A stretch of DNA of 64,000 nt, from the NCBI GenBank assembly GCA_002118135.1, contig BDIU01000062.1, positions 62,001-126,000 on the forward strand. The letters run 5' to 3'. Below the pieces are notes generated by a model. It was not told the origin of the DNA, made no database searches, and was given only the letters and a program-made list of their open reading frames with translations. The stretch is from Trebouxia sp. TZW2008 (taxonomy: Eukaryota > Chlorophyta > Trebouxiophyceae > Trebouxiales > Trebouxiaceae). The position numbers and the translations under genes are program-made. Shown here piece after piece: positions 39,501 through 51,683 of the stretch; within the stretch, counting starts at the first letter, position 1; each line of letters starts with the position of its first letter.

Positions 39501-40462
39501 CAACACATTAAAGGTGATATACCTGCTGAGCTCACTTGCATCAGCTTTCAGGCTGACAGAGCTATCATGGCTGTCATCAGTACTGCTGCTGAGCACAATC
39601 ACATCATTGCTACGCTGGCGAGGTTTTGCTTTTGTGCTTGCCCCTCTCTGCTGCCCTTTTGCAGCCTCAGGTGAAGATGCAGGAGTTGCTCTGTTATGCA
39701 GCCTGCCCTCTAAACAGCTTTCTTCCTCTGAGCTGCATGCGCTGAAGTCATACACATTTCTGTTGTTCTGCCTGTTAGCAGAGGACAGTTTGGCAGCTTG
39801 TAAGCCAGAATGTGTGCTGCTGCTGTCTGTGTGAAGCAGTGCACCCTGCTCAGAGTCAGAATCGCTGTCCAGTGCAGCTCTGCGCCTACAGGAAGGCTTT
39901 GCTGAAGCTGCACCTGCCCCAAGCAAGGCATCAATGCTGCTGCTGTCACTGTCACTGGCCACAACAAGCAAATCTCCATCTGTTTCGCGGTTCAGGTGTG
40001 CTTGGAGCTGCAAAAGGGGAGCACCAGCCGCACTGCCTGCTGGAGGAGACACTGGGTCAAAGTCAAGCTGTTTCACCACATCTGCTTCATCAGCTGTTTG
40101 TTGACTGCTGCCTGCAGGCAGTCCTTGTCAACTGTACCTTCAACCACCAGGTTGTAAGTTAACGTGGACGCTGATTGCGTGTCAATGTCAGGCTGACCTG
40201 GTTGACCAGTCTGGGATGCAGATTCAAACTGAACTGGCGGATCGGAGAATCGTGGGGTCGCAAGGCTGGCAGGCGAGCTGTCGTCCGATATGGAAAGGAC
40301 CTCAGAAGCCAGAAGGTCGAGCTCATCTGCTGGCACAACGTTCGCCCCGCCGCTTGTCCGACCGTGAGCGCTGATCAGGTCGCTGCGATCACTTACTGAC
40401 CAGAACTCGTCAGAAGCAGAGGTCGAAGTCGCCGATATTCGTGAGTCCTTGTCAGGTGTCAT
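36581..40462 (-). CDS. GCNA-type protein: acidic disordered region, SprT-like metalloprotease, zinc site, HMG-like box
   Basis: Seven exons on the minus strand: 40462-40138, 40081-39523, 39259-39002, 38820-38698, 38328-38083, 37420-37369, 36787-36581; phases agree, 589 aa. Residues 1 to about 375 are Ser/Asp/Glu-rich and disordered, with SUMO-interacting-like cores (DVIVLSSSTDDSHD, LLVVASDSDSSS). The SprT-like domain covers about 375-505: LPADLQITWNKHL, VELSTKVLDTPDKLQ, catalytic HELCH at about 446-450 and the third His in GPHFKAW. Zinc cysteines lie in CMNPECQHIFKRHSNS and ICSLCRGRLQSLG. The C-terminus resembles an HMG box (APSQYSLFVKDNF, GTPHKDVMKALS). GCNA/Spartan relatives act at DNA-protein crosslinks on chromatin. 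I chose the Met at 40462; an upstream in-frame ATG at 40819 would add 119 residues unlike the family. Intron 1 is only 56 bp. Confidence 0.88.
36817..36957. mobile_element. Short TA-flanked inverted-repeat element (Tc1/mariner/pogo-like MITE), copy 2
   Basis: A 141-bp element flanked by TA at 36815-36816 and 36958-36959. Its ends are CAGGCACTTCTCTTTGTAAA and, reversed from the right, CAGTAACGTCTCTTTGTATC, a good terminal inverted repeat. It lies inside the last GCNA intron, only about 28 bases from the acceptor of exon 7. It is internally related to the element at 29111, sharing AACCAAAGCAGTC and GTTACTGTA. Confidence 0.82.
36987..37160. repeat. About 104-bp tandem duplication in GCNA intron 6
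   Basis: CACTATCCTTGGAGACAGTT and CACTATCCTTGGGGACAAAT start matching blocks that both run to TACGTACCTAGCTGGGCCTG. The units start near 36987 and 37091. No coding content is recognised. Confidence 0.88.
37774..38030 (-). repeat. Two decayed copies of the GCNA SprT exon 5 end
   Basis: Copies at about 38030-37920 and 37885-37774 repeat the 3' end of exon 5 (true end 38083). The nearer copy reads KVYTHVDIIMRRSYDIHFAW and then WQCINPE; its donor-like end AATCCTGAGGGAGT has lost the GT. The farther copy reads a stop soon after TTCHSYSNHVA. Both lie in intron 5, downstream of the used exon. Confidence 0.9.
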
Positions 40463-40944
40463 GCGCTGTCGCAAGCGCTTGCAATGGTGATTGCTGAGAC
40501 AAGTGGCTCGGTGACAAACGCCTCGACGAAATATCAACGCGGGGGCCCGACCGAGACAACCGCAGCGGCCAGGCTGACAAACAGGCCGTTGCAGCGCCAC
40601 GATGTGCAGGTTAGGAGCACCGCCAGCGCGCTGCTGTGTAGCACCAGTTCGAAAAGGTGAACACACACAGTCAATGCAGAGCGATGAGTACCCTGCAAGA
40701 TTCTGAGGCTCGCACATTCGCTTCTTGTGTCGTTCGTGTGCCACCAACTCTGGCGGGACAACTCTCTCCAGCTGATGATCAGACCGTAAACACAGCCTTG
40801 TGGGCGCAATGCCAACCACCGGCTAGTCGTTGACAATAAAAAGCTGTGGTGCGACCCTATGAAGGCCTTGGTTCGCGGATAACACCGACAAGCCCGGTGT
40901 ATGCTGCAATCTAACGTGATCTTTATGACCTAACGACAGCAAAC
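40463..40944. promoter_or_regulatory. Probable shared promoter region between GCNA and SEC8
   Basis: The two start codons face away from each other across 482 bp, so transcription of both must start here. The stretch is more GC-rich and CpG-richer than the surrounding introns (for example around 40520-40640). I cannot identify individual boxes. Confidence 0.6.
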
Positions 40945-42911
40945 ATGCAGTCTCCGTCTTTCTGCCTAAGGCATGAGTCCTCCGGTCAAGCAGTAGATTG
41001 GGAAGCAGTCGACGATGAGCTTGACAAGATCCCGGCCGAGCTGAAAGATCCGCGCTTTGACTCGCTACGGCATGTCCTCAATATTCTGAGCGCTGTCGAC
41101 GCCGAGGCAGCGCTTGAAGAGGTGACTTCTCAGCAGAAGCGTGAACCGCTTCGCCTGCATCCTGACTGCAGTAAAGTCTCGCATCTGCGACTTGCAGCTT
41201 CGAGAGCAAAGAGATACAATCGAAGGGCTTGTTGACGAAGTGGTTCAAGGGTACCACAATGGCTTCAACAAGGCCATTCATAACTACAGCCAGATCTTGC
41301 AGCTGTTTGCTGATTGCAAAACGCATGTCAACACCTTACGGCTATCACTGCAAGAGGCGAAGGGACAGCTAGGAGCGCAGTCCAGGAACCTACAGCAGCA
41401 GGTAAAAGGTAAACCTGCACTGCCTCACAAAGCTGTAACAAGTCATGCGTGCCTGCATCTCTCACCAAATATTGATGCAGTGGCGGCGCAGTATTAGTCT
41501 TGGTGACACAGTCCGACTGCTGGCTGATGCTCAATCAGTCGTGGATGTGCCTTCAAGGATGGAGCACCTTGAGCGTACTAAGGTATCAATGCAACAAGCA
41601 CCCGCTACCATTGCACAAAGTATTAGGCAGCAGAGGACGCCTATGCGCGCATGTGAGTGAAGCATCACTGCTGCTACAGTGGGTCAATGTGCTGCAGGAC
41701 TGGACAAATGCTATCAACTTGCTGACAGACAGCTGCAGCAAGCTAGCCCGTCAGGAGATGTCAAAGGTGCTGCATGGCACATTGCTCAATTTAGTTCACT
41801 GACAACATTCCTGAGTTCAATGTCATCTTGCTATACATGCATGTACAAGGATTTCTGCTCAGAGTTTTGATTCCTCTTGAATCCTGGTGACAGCATGCAG
41901 GTTGGAGCTCTTGTAGACCTGAAAAGGGACATGGCACATTGGCGTTCAGTTCTGCAAGCTAAATTGGTGGAGGAGATTGAGTCTGCTGTCTTTGTACTCA
42001 AGGTCAGGCCTGAAAGCTGTGACTAGCTTTGCAAGTTTGGCACATTGCCAGGCCGCTGCTCGATAGTTTTTGCGCAGTTTGCTCACATACATCAGCAGTT
42101 GGGCATCAGGATCAAAAACAGTATATCGCATCATCTGGTCACACTTGCTCAAGTAAGATCGTTGTCCATGTATGCAGGTTGCCCAGCCTGGAGCAGCTGC
42201 TGATGAAGGAGACAACGACTCACTGCAGCTTGCTCCAAACACCCCTCAAGGTTAGAATTCTATGCTTTTGACATCCTACGCTTTTGACATGGGTGCAAAA
42301 GTGACTCACTGCCTGAGGAATTTGCAGCTAGTGATGCAACTCTGCAGCACTTATGAACCGCTAGCAGGCATGACCACCATGACACGCAGCATTCCGCCTC
42401 TTGGTGCACCGGTACAATGACAATTGCATTGTACACCCTGACAAAGACAAGCGAGGCCTGTTGCGCTGCAGTCAGGTCAGGCTCAACGTGTTTTGCAGGT
42501 CTGCTTGAGGCAAGCCTGAGAACAGACAGCAGGAACACTCAGAAGGTCTCTGCTTCAGGTGCAAGCTTTGCTGGCTCTTTTACATCAAAGGGGCGGCTGG
42601 CTGGTGGCAGACAGCTGCTCGTGTCACCAAGGTACTGTATGAACAATAGCCTCAAACTTGCCCGGAAGCTTTGTGTGTCTCTCAGCTGTACTGGCAACTC
42701 AGGCGGAAAGGGGAAACTTGCAGCATTTGAGGCAACGTAAGGGCCTGTCCACACGACGCAGAACATGGTCCACGTGCGGCTTTTGCCAATGGGAAACCGA
42801 ACGAAATCGCCTTTTGATTCGAATTGAATTGGCATTGGATTGAAAAAGTTGTTGGGGATTTTACCCCAACACATCCGATCAGACTTGTTGGCTGGCTAAA
42901 GGATGTAAAAC

Positions 42912-42951
<40 letters not shown>

Positions 42952-45900
42952 GTGAAAGCAACTATTTTTTCCCTTCCAGAAGTTGAATGGGTTTATTCGC
43001 CACGTGCCCGCGAAATGTGAGCTCAGCAGAATTGAGCTAGTTCTCTAAAGTGTGATTCCTGGCCAATGCATTGCTCAATGCTCAGTCGAGGGCTTGCGTC
43101 GTGCGGACAACACTAGGCTTGAATCCGGTTTCAGTGAAGTGATTCTGTTTCGATGGTGTGAGTGCAATTCACTCGTGTGGACAGGGCCTAAGTCTCATAA
43201 TGCTTGCCTGCAAGTATTGCCTGTAACGGCAGTGGTGCACAAGTCATGGTGCCGCTGTGGTTTGAATCATGTTTGTGCCATGTGTAAATGGCTTGATATA
43301 TGCGTTTTTGCGCTATGCAGTAAGTCAGCTCAAAGCTTCAGTCAAAGCCACAGAGGATTTGATTTACAACCCAAGTCAACCACATTGGCTGGCCTTGTGG
43401 ACTGCCTTGTGAAGATTGGAGGAGTTGCTGATGCTCAGGCAACACTGCATCAGAGCCTTCCAAAGCAGGTGTTGTTGCGATTGCATCGCTATGCTGTGGC
43501 GGACTTGTCTTTGCAGTCGATTTCCACCCCGACATCATGTGTAATTATCACAGTCTGTATGATGACCCCTTCTGCACCACCACTGCAGCATGCACACGCC
43601 CTTCAGTGCTTATGTGAACAGCAAGCACAGCAAGGCAGGACATGAATTAAGCACGCAGGCAAGTCACACAAGCAGCATCATTTTATGAGGTCCTGCAGCA
43701 CAGTCACCAAGCGGCACCGTCGCATAGGGTGAAGCTGCAGCACTAATGCTGCACTCTTGAGTCCTTCCTAAAACCAGGCATGCTGAATAGTTCTGTCCTT
43801 GATGAGGTGCTGCAGTTTATTGTCACGCCCTGTATGCTGTTTCATGAAAACTCGCTTTGCAGGTGATCAAGGCCATTCTGAATGCCTTGCAAGCTGCTGC
43901 AACAGGAGTGCAAAAACCAAGCAACAAAGGCCCTGATGCTGTGGGCAAAGTGAGTGCAGCTGTTGCTGCGAATGCGCAGGCAGCGGTGCAGAAGGTGTTT
44001 GACCATTGCCAGCAGGTGTGTTTAATGTTGAAGCTGCTGACTAAGCTGTACTCCCCAGATAGAGCATTGTCAGAAGTGTCCTGTTTGTACGTGTTTGCTT
44101 GAGCTTTAGTAGCATCCTCATAGCCCTGTACGCATGCATGCTTAGGATGCATGACAGTCAGCTCATTTGCTCTGCATCTGGAGTGTTCAGTATGCAGCCA
44201 AATGCCGATTTGTTGGTGATGCAGGTGCTTCACAATCTTGTTCAGGCATATAAGCTGCTAGCTGATGCGCCGGCAGCCCCAGTGTCAGCAGGCATGAGCT
44301 TGCTGAACGCTTACAGAGATGACTCTGCAGGCCAGGTGATCTCACATTTTATGCAGCACTTCAAAGCGAATGTCATGGCCCCACATGGGCAGATCATCTG
44401 AGTGAAAGCTTTGATATTTGGCCAGCTATTGCCAGCATAAGCTGTAGGATGACCCGCAGAAACTTATATAAGCTCATGCAGATGCCACTTGCAGCAGCCT
44501 CACATAAATGCTGCCCATTCATGCCTCAGATCAGCTTCATCATCTTGATCTCTGCTGGTCTATGCAGGCTATGGCTAAAGTGACAGGTGATTCTGGCTCA
44601 TATGTCAGAAAAGAGACACAGTATGCTTGGGAGTGCATACAGAAGGAATGTCAGAAGGTTCTGGCTACACTTTTACAAGGCCAAGCTGCTTCAGCCACAT
44701 CCACTGCACCATCAGACAGGCTAGGTGTGCACACCCTCACAAACTTGCCTTGTGCCTGTCAGGTCTATTGCCAGGCTCAAATACGGCAGGCTGATGCAGC
44801 ATGAAGGCGTCTTGTGTCAAGGAAGCAGGTCAGTGGCATTAAGTGAAGCACTGCTCCACCCCGCTCTGTTTGTTGTGTGACAGGAGTGCTTCATGTAATC
44901 ACTGCACAGTGTAAAAATGAGACATCTAGTGTCTCATTCTGCATTCCTGTTTATCTGCAATAATGGTGGCACAACTCTGTTGGAAGGGAGTGAAAGTTTG
45001 ACACACAAGGGCAGCATGTTCAAGAGTTTGGCAAAATTAGCTGTAATCACTGCTGAACAAAGAGAAGGAGGTTCTCACTTACCAAGTGCCAAGTCACCAA
45101 ACCAAGAACAAACGAGCATTGTAAGTGGCTTCAGATGGCTCAGACAACGTGACTGACAGCACACTCTTTTGGCTGGGTCGCATGGTCAGGCAAGGACACA
45201 GGCAAGAAGAATAGAAACAGGTACAGCAGGCTGAGATAATCTGATTGATGAGACGCTCTGTTGGCTTAGGTGCATGGTTAGGCAAGGACACGGGCAAGAA
45301 GCCCGAGGAGCCACAGCAGCTGAGCTTCTCCTTTCAGGCACAGTCTGCTGACAAACCAGGCCTCTCAGGCAGCCTGTCACCATGGCAGACAGCATCTGGC
45401 ACAAGCCAGGCTGCAGACACAGCAGCACTGCTGAGGCAGGCTGTGATGGGTTTGGACAAACAGGATGGGCTATATCTGACCCCAGTGCTATACAGACCAA
45501 CAGTGCAGGTTTGTGGCCTCACTGTGCACTGCATGAACCAGTTCCACTGCTTGGCAGCTGATTGCATGCAACGAGCGGTGATGATGTAGTGCCACTGCCC
45601 ATTGACAAAGCAATGGCAACACACCATGTTGGACCATCACAGTCAACTCAATAAACTCAATGTCTGCTTTTGCCACCTATTCACAATTGACACAAGCAGA
45701 TCTTGATATATAAACAATATCTGCTTGTGGTGCATGGCAACGTTTTGTCAGCTTTGTTGGTGTGGTGCAGTTTGTTGATGGCTCCAGTCGCTTGCTAACC
45801 ACAGCTGAGAGGGACGGCGCAAGCGGCTGGTTTGGCAAGGAGGACACCAGCAAGTCTACTGCAGCACGCTCCTTGCGCACATACATGGAAAGCTATGTGA

Positions 45901-48900
45901 CAGACAAGTTCTTGCCAGCCATCTACCTGGACTTCAGGTGAGACAGGTCTTTGTCACTGAGTTTGCAAAACAGACCCTGCACCCCAATCACTCCTGCTGA
46001 AATCTCATACAAAGCATCAGCTGGAGCATGTGTACAGAGAGAGATGTGAAGGGATTTATCGAGGTGCTTCTGTCCAAAACAGCAATATTTCTTGAATGTG
46101 TGCCATCTGCCATTGTTGCCTCAACTGCGGGAGGCAACCGCTGAGGCACAGCTGCCGTTTAGCTGCTGCAGTTGAACTGGGTACATGAGTTTTAAGGCCT
46201 GATGCCGTTGTCTTTAATGTGTTGTAGTCATTTGCTTCCCTGCCAGTACCGATAATTACTTTAGGTCGACTGAGTTCATTGCTGTGACATTGTCATCACA
46301 CAGCGTGATATTGCATTGAACAGTTTTGACTCGTGTACTTGTTGTTGTGATTGACATAAAGTAGCGTAGAATGTCTATTGACAGCTGGCTCTTATCTTTC
46401 TTGGAATCGCCTGGCTGCTGCAGGGGTCAGTGTACACACATGCTGGAGGATGCTGACACCATGAAGGCGCATGCTGGGCTGCATGGCACCTACAGTGACA
46501 CTGCTGCCAAGGGCAGGCCGCTGCTGCCTGCAGCTGTGCATGCTGAGAAGCTGGTCATGCAGCTCATTGGCTGGGCTACCCAGATGCCCCTATTTGCGAC
46601 CTTAATCACTGGTCAGTATCGCCAACTTTGACTGCGGCCTGTCAAAAGAGACACATGTTGCTTTTGGTGTTCACTGTCGAGCAAGTCGTAAGCCAGGCAA
46701 TGCCCAGGCTTACAGGCAGCTGCAGATTTATGCTGAGTGGAGTAATCTCTGCTCGGTCTCCCCTGGTACAATATCTGTGGCGGTCATACACAGGGTCTCA
46801 GCTCCCTGTCAATCATGTTATCAAGCTGTTTAGCAGCTGAAGACCTGATGCAACTGTATCAGCGTATACCTGCAAGCAAAAGCATGGCAGCAACATCAAC
46901 ATTTGTTTGTCTTAGTGAAACAGCTGTGCATGAACAGGTGTTGTTGAAAACGTGTTGGGCCGTGTTCTGGAGGCTTTCCAGGTCCGTATGAATGCCCTGC
47001 TGGGCAATGCCCTTTGCAAGGGCTTTGCTGAGAACCCAGCCCTTGCCTTGCAAATGGCAGCTGAGCCAGCAGCTGTGCATGCTGGAAAGCCTGTGGCCTT
47101 CTTTGTCGGCAAAGCCACTGACACCTCAGACAGCTTTGTCAAGGCAATTGTGCAGTCAGGCTTTGGCGGTGGAGACAGTGCCACTGAGACTGTTGTCCTG
47201 CAGCAGTTTGCTCAGGTATGCATGTGTCCGTGCTAACAGCTCTGAAAATGCACAACTCATACCGCACCGCTCATGAGGCACATGCGCAATAAGTCATCTG
47301 TGGTAATGACTGCTGATAATGAGTTTCCGCTGCATGCGCTTGAGCAAGCATCAGCATGATGTGCCTAAGCGGTTGATGCTGCAAATCCTTGCTGAACAGT
47401 AGCAAAGTTGATTTGTGGTACTGCACATCACAGCACAGACGCCATTGACAATTGATAATGGTGTTGATGATATTTACCAATGAGCTTTCCTCCCTACTGG
47501 ACTGACTAGTCACCCTGTCTCAGATGAAGCCTGTACGGGAAGAGCAGCTCATGAGTGGCTCTGGAGACATGAGCCGTCTGATCAACCTGGCTGCGCTCAG
47601 CGACAGCTTGGACTACCTTGCTGATGCCATTCTTCGCTTTGGTGACACTCAACAGCCCCAGTCACCAGTACGGGTAAGTCTGCGCTCACGTGCTGATGTG
47701 GCATAGAAGCACAAGCAAACCAAAGGCAGTATTACGCCTCTCAGTCAAGCCTATCATTGCTACTTTGCAGGTCTTGTTTGCCATCAGTATGTTGACCTAA
47801 GGCTCACATGTTGCCTGACACTTGTTGACACTCGTGGCCTATCGATATGTCTGATGTATTGCAACAGCATGCGCAGAAGACAGGGACTGAGCGCTTTGTC
47901 TGGCATCTGTTGTCTTTTGTGCCTAGCAATGTAGGCTTTGCATTGCAAAAGCATAGGCAGCATCCTGCAGAATCACATCAACCGTGGATATTGATGACAA
48001 ATCTGCATAGAGTAACAAACATGGCAGACGGCATGCCATTGCTGTAACAAAACATGGCAGACCGCATGCCATTGCTGATGCATTTCCATTTTGCACACAA
48101 CCAAGCATCTCAAGCTGCAATCCAAGGACCTCGTGGTGATGATAGCGCTGTTACATTCCTTTTTAACTAGAGATGACCTCATGTTGTGATGCACCCCAAA
48201 GCGTACTTTTTTGGGATCACCTCATGTTGTGATGCACCCCAAAGCATACTGTTTGGAGATCACCTCATTCTCTGATGCACCTCAAAGCATAAAGCATACT
48301 GTTTGCATCTGTGTTTGCAGGGATCAGCATCAGCAGCAGCCGGGCCCTACCTTGGTCGCCGGGAGCAGAAGGCAAGCCAAGGGCCTGCTGTCTTCCTTAC
48401 TGAAGGCCTCACACATCTCATGGACAGGTGTGCTTTCAAACAGTGGCCAGCTCATCTTGCATTGCTGCACTGTGAGTCAACATGGTTTCAGTACAGCAAC
48501 AACCTGGCAGTGTTGCGCATTTGGGGCTGGCAGCAATGCAAACATGTGCTAACCGATGGCATGTCGGTGTTCCATTGCTATCTGCAGCTTGAGCTGGCTG
48601 CATCAGACTTCGACAATGCAGCCACGCGCAGACTGTGCTGCTGACATTCAGCACAAGACGTGCAGCATCCCTTGTGCAGGCACAAAGCTCCATCAAAGCT
48701 CAGCTATCATCTCGCCTTGGCAACTGTAGTGGCTTTGACTATATGGTTCTTACTACAAAACTGATTGATACACCTTGTGCAGGTATGAAGCGCTGGCAGG
48801 GCAGTGCTTGCGCAACCTGCGCATTGAGGCACACCTGCTGACACTGGCCCACCTGCAAGACCTGCCTCTGTCTAGCTACGTCTGTGAGGAGCAAGAAAGC

Positions 48901-50663
48901 AAGGAAGTGGATGACTGCATTGGAGCCCTGTCGCGCTCACTTACCAGGTCTGACTTATACTTCTGACCATAGGCAGCAGCATGTTTTGATGAAGTCGTTC
49001 GTTATACATGCAGCAGCCTGCTGTATGCCTGCAGCTGCTGCACCCATGGTGTTCTTGCTCTGCAAGCTGTTTGGACTGTGTCTATGTCGGTTGAAAGTTT
49101 AGGCAAGTCGCTTGCAGGCTCTGCATGTCAGCTCAGCTCAGCTCAGCTCAGCTCAGCTCAGCTCAGCTCAGCTCAAAACTAGGCAGCTTGTAGCTTGGAT
49201 GTTGCAGCTGAGAAGCTTCCTGCATCTGCCTCTGGCATGTTTTGCAGCCAAACAGTATGCAATGGAGATAATCTTGCCTTGCTCAACGTCGTGGCTGCTG
49301 CCCAGAGCATCATCAGCATCCTGGAGTAGCATATGTAACAGTATCCACAATGTATGATTTAGTCAACACGCACTTTTACATAGTGGTGCCACACCTATAC
49401 TTGGGGTGCACACAAAGAATAACAAGTGCTCTGCCTGCTTCAGCTAGGCACCTCAACACTCTGCATACACTGTTGCAAAGCTTTTACACATGTTTCTACT
49501 TGACAGAAGCATCTACAATGCCGTATAGGGCAGATGAGAGCATTGCACCATACCTGCCCGACAGCAAGCGTGGCTACATCTTTGGCAGTCTGGGGTGTGC
49601 TGCTGCTCAATTTGCCATATGGCTGCTACCTGATGTTCAGGTACGATAATGTCTCCTTGTGACAATTGCGTTGGTCACCAAGTTATACCAAATGTAGTCA
49701 ATCAGAGGTACCATTGCAGTCAGAGTGTTGTGAACAGTTTTTTATTGCATTGTCCTTAGAGGAAATGTCCTTGTTTCAATTGACGTTACAAGGACAAGTT
49801 GCTGTATGTTGCAGGTCAAGTCTCACGGTGTGCTTTGCAAGAGGAATGCACACCGATGTCCATGATTGACTGCACTTACAATTGCTGCATGCATGTGATG
49901 CCCATGCAAATCATACTTGGATAACTTTCATGTTGCTGTGGGCCCTATGCCATCTGCTGTGTGGCTCTGTGATCTGTTGTCCTGTCGACTACACTTTCAC
50001 TCAATTGATGTCTGGAGTGTTGCATGAATCCCTTGTAAGGTTCTCAGGCAAGTCAGTTGTAGGCCTTGGCTAAATCTTGCCACCTTGTCATATTGACACA
50101 TGCCCAGCAGGAGTGCTTCATCAGAAATCCATTGCAAATGCATTGTGGTCTGCAGGAGTGGAACCAGCATGGAGTGACTCGAATGTGTCGGATGCTGTCA
50201 GTGTTGCAACCCAGTCTTGGCTCACTGAGGGGAGCTTCAACAGCTGACGTGTCTCAAGCATTTGACAGAGCTCGGCTGTGCTTCAGCTTGCTCCTGTACT
50301 CGCCAGAAGCTCTGCAGAAAGCAGCTGCTGACAAGCCGGGTCGCTTCACGCCTGCAGACTATACAGCGCTGCTGCAGGTAGCTTGCCAATGTCAGTACCC
50401 TGCTTGGCATGTTGATGAAGACTTGCATTTGAGACTAGTGATTGCTTACCATCAGGTCATCAGACTGCGCCTGCTTCAGAACTTATGTACAGCATCAGTA
50501 TAAGTTGACTTTGCTTTTGTGCTGACAGGTGAATGTCATCGGTAGATCACTCACTGCAGAGCAGCGGGTTGCACTGCTAAGAGCTGTGGGCACTAGCAAC
50601 AGAAGGAGCATACCTGCTTTGGGGCCATCTTTGCTCAATTTCAGACGTGCAACTGGCTCCTGA
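40945..50663 (+). CDS. SEC8: Exocyst complex subunit SEC8 (EXOC4)
   Basis: SEC8 is part of the octameric exocyst, which tethers secretory vesicles to the plasma membrane. I chained 21 exons with consistent phases (1063 aa): 40945-41121, 41198-41401, 41481-41582, 41698-41766, 41901-42002, 42178-42250, 42499-42631, 43321-43468, 43863-44015, 44225-44335, 44568-44724, 45270-45508, 45771-45937, 46424-46611, 46938-47215, 47524-47673, 48321-48427, 48783-48947, 49529-49640, 50156-50377, 50529-50663. Diagnostic segments are VVQGYHNGFNKAIHNYSQIL, then VDVPSRMEHLER, VTDKFLPAIYLDFR, INLAALSDSLDYLADAI, CLRNLRIEAHLL and SKRGYIFGSLGCAAAQFAIW. Length matches plant SEC8 (about 1050 aa). Exon 4 could start 18 nt earlier at 41680; exons 6-8 have low family similarity and rest on phase and splice sites. 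It is head to head with GCNA. Confidence 0.9.
42741..43188. mobile_element. 448-bp PIF/Harbinger-like non-autonomous element in SEC8 intron 7
   Basis: The left end is GGGCCTGTCCACACGA and the right end, reversed, is GGCCCTGTCCACACGA, a near-perfect terminal inverted repeat. A three-base duplication TAA flanks both ends (42738-42740 and 43189-43191). A TAA target site with GGGCCTGT-like ends is the pattern of PIF/Harbinger transposons. No transposase is encoded. It contains the CT microsatellite. Boundaries are seen directly; the superfamily is inferred. Confidence 0.82.
42912..42952 (+). repeat. (CT)n microsatellite inside the Harbinger-like element
   Basis: Two CT runs are separated by GTCTTT. 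They lie within the inverted-repeat element at 42741. Confidence 0.95.
45165..45216 (+). repeat. Decayed copy of SEC8 exon 12 start
   Basis: TTGGCTGGGTCGCATGGTCA followed by GGCAAGGACACAGGCAAGAA repeats the acceptor region of exon 12 (TTGGCTTAGGTGCATGGTTA at 45261) about 91 bases upstream. The AG acceptor has become GG, so it should be inert. Confidence 0.85.
48172..48306 (+). repeat. Three 43-bp units in SEC8 intron 16
   Basis: CACCTCATGTTGTGATGCAC followed by CCCAAAGC(G/A)TACT recurs at about 48175, 48218 and 48261. The third unit is the most diverged. No function is evident. Confidence 0.92.
49131..49175 (+). repeat. (GCTCA)9 microsatellite in SEC8 intron 18
   Basis: Nine perfect pentamers are preceded by a partial unit. 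Confidence 0.97.
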
Positions 50664-51683
50664 ACCAGAGCTGATTGCAGCTGCAAAGAGCCAACCGCTC
50701 CCACCATGTATCTATAACTATTGTCGGTTGTCTAAGGCCACCCGCCACAAGCGCTGAACGCACCTGAAAGCTCATCTGCAATCAACATCCAGTACTTCCT
50801 GACAACAAGACCAAGTTTGCTAAAGCAGAACAGCTTTGTGTTGCTGCTTGTGCTGATGGGTTTGCACCCATTGTAAAGATCAGGCTGTCAATTTGCTCAC
50901 TCAAGTGTCCCTACTCTTTTGGTGAAAAACAAAGACACACCTTGCTGCAGCTGCTGGGAACACAACATGGCATGTTCAGCACTATCCGCAAATGGGCATT
51001 GTGCCTGGCACTGCAAATGGATTGTCTGTCAAGCCTCAGCGTCTGAATGACAAGTCTTGAACATCTTTCAGTGAAGTTATAATGTTATGTGAGTTTGTCT
51101 CCTTTAAGCCTGTGATAGCAGCTTTCCATCATCGAGCATTGCATTCATATGACATTGTCATGCGTATGCAATGCCAATAGCATGCTGTGGCATGTGCATG
51201 AGCGTCCGTGCCAATCCATCTTTCAAGCCTGCAAAGCACAGTGCCGTCGCACGATTGCAGGCATTCGCCTGACTCGTCTGATGTCTGCAGATGCTGTGAT
51301 GGCTTCTGCAGACTAAAAATGGTTTTGGCACAAGAAGCTGTGCAGCAAAGAACACATCTTCTTCTGCTTATAAACTCCTTGTGCTTAAAGCTCGCTGAAA
51401 GTGTCGCTTGCACGCGCCGCTGTTGCTTGCCACTAGTGGCATCTGGCTATCTGCAGATGCTACTAGTGTGCTTGCTGTGAGCTTTGCAACGCCAAACGCA
51501 AGTTGGAGTCTCTACAGATGGTTTGAGGCAAGGTCCTGTGACTTTCAGATGAGTGTGTGATGATCAGCAAAGTCCTGACATTCAAGGCATTGTGGACGTT
51601 GACAGCAAGTACCGGGGGCCTTTGCAGCATCTTGCACGTCACTCGCGCCACGTTGGGCGTCTGTTCGCAATTTGGGAGAGTGG
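50664..51683. other. Intergenic region between SEC8 and the propeller-kinase gene
   Basis: Only short open frames occur, on both strands, with no recognisable product. It should contain the SEC8 3' end and the promoter of the next gene. Nothing further is seen. Confidence 0.5.

Noticed and set aside
40112..40137. Alternative 26-bp first intron in GCNA
   Set aside because: In phase, but far shorter than any intron a spliceosome is known to remove in algae; the 56-bp version is preferred.
40463..40819. N-terminal extension of GCNA from the ATG at 40819
   Set aside because: The added stretch is Cys/Arg-rich, unlike GCNA, and would fill the shared promoter region.
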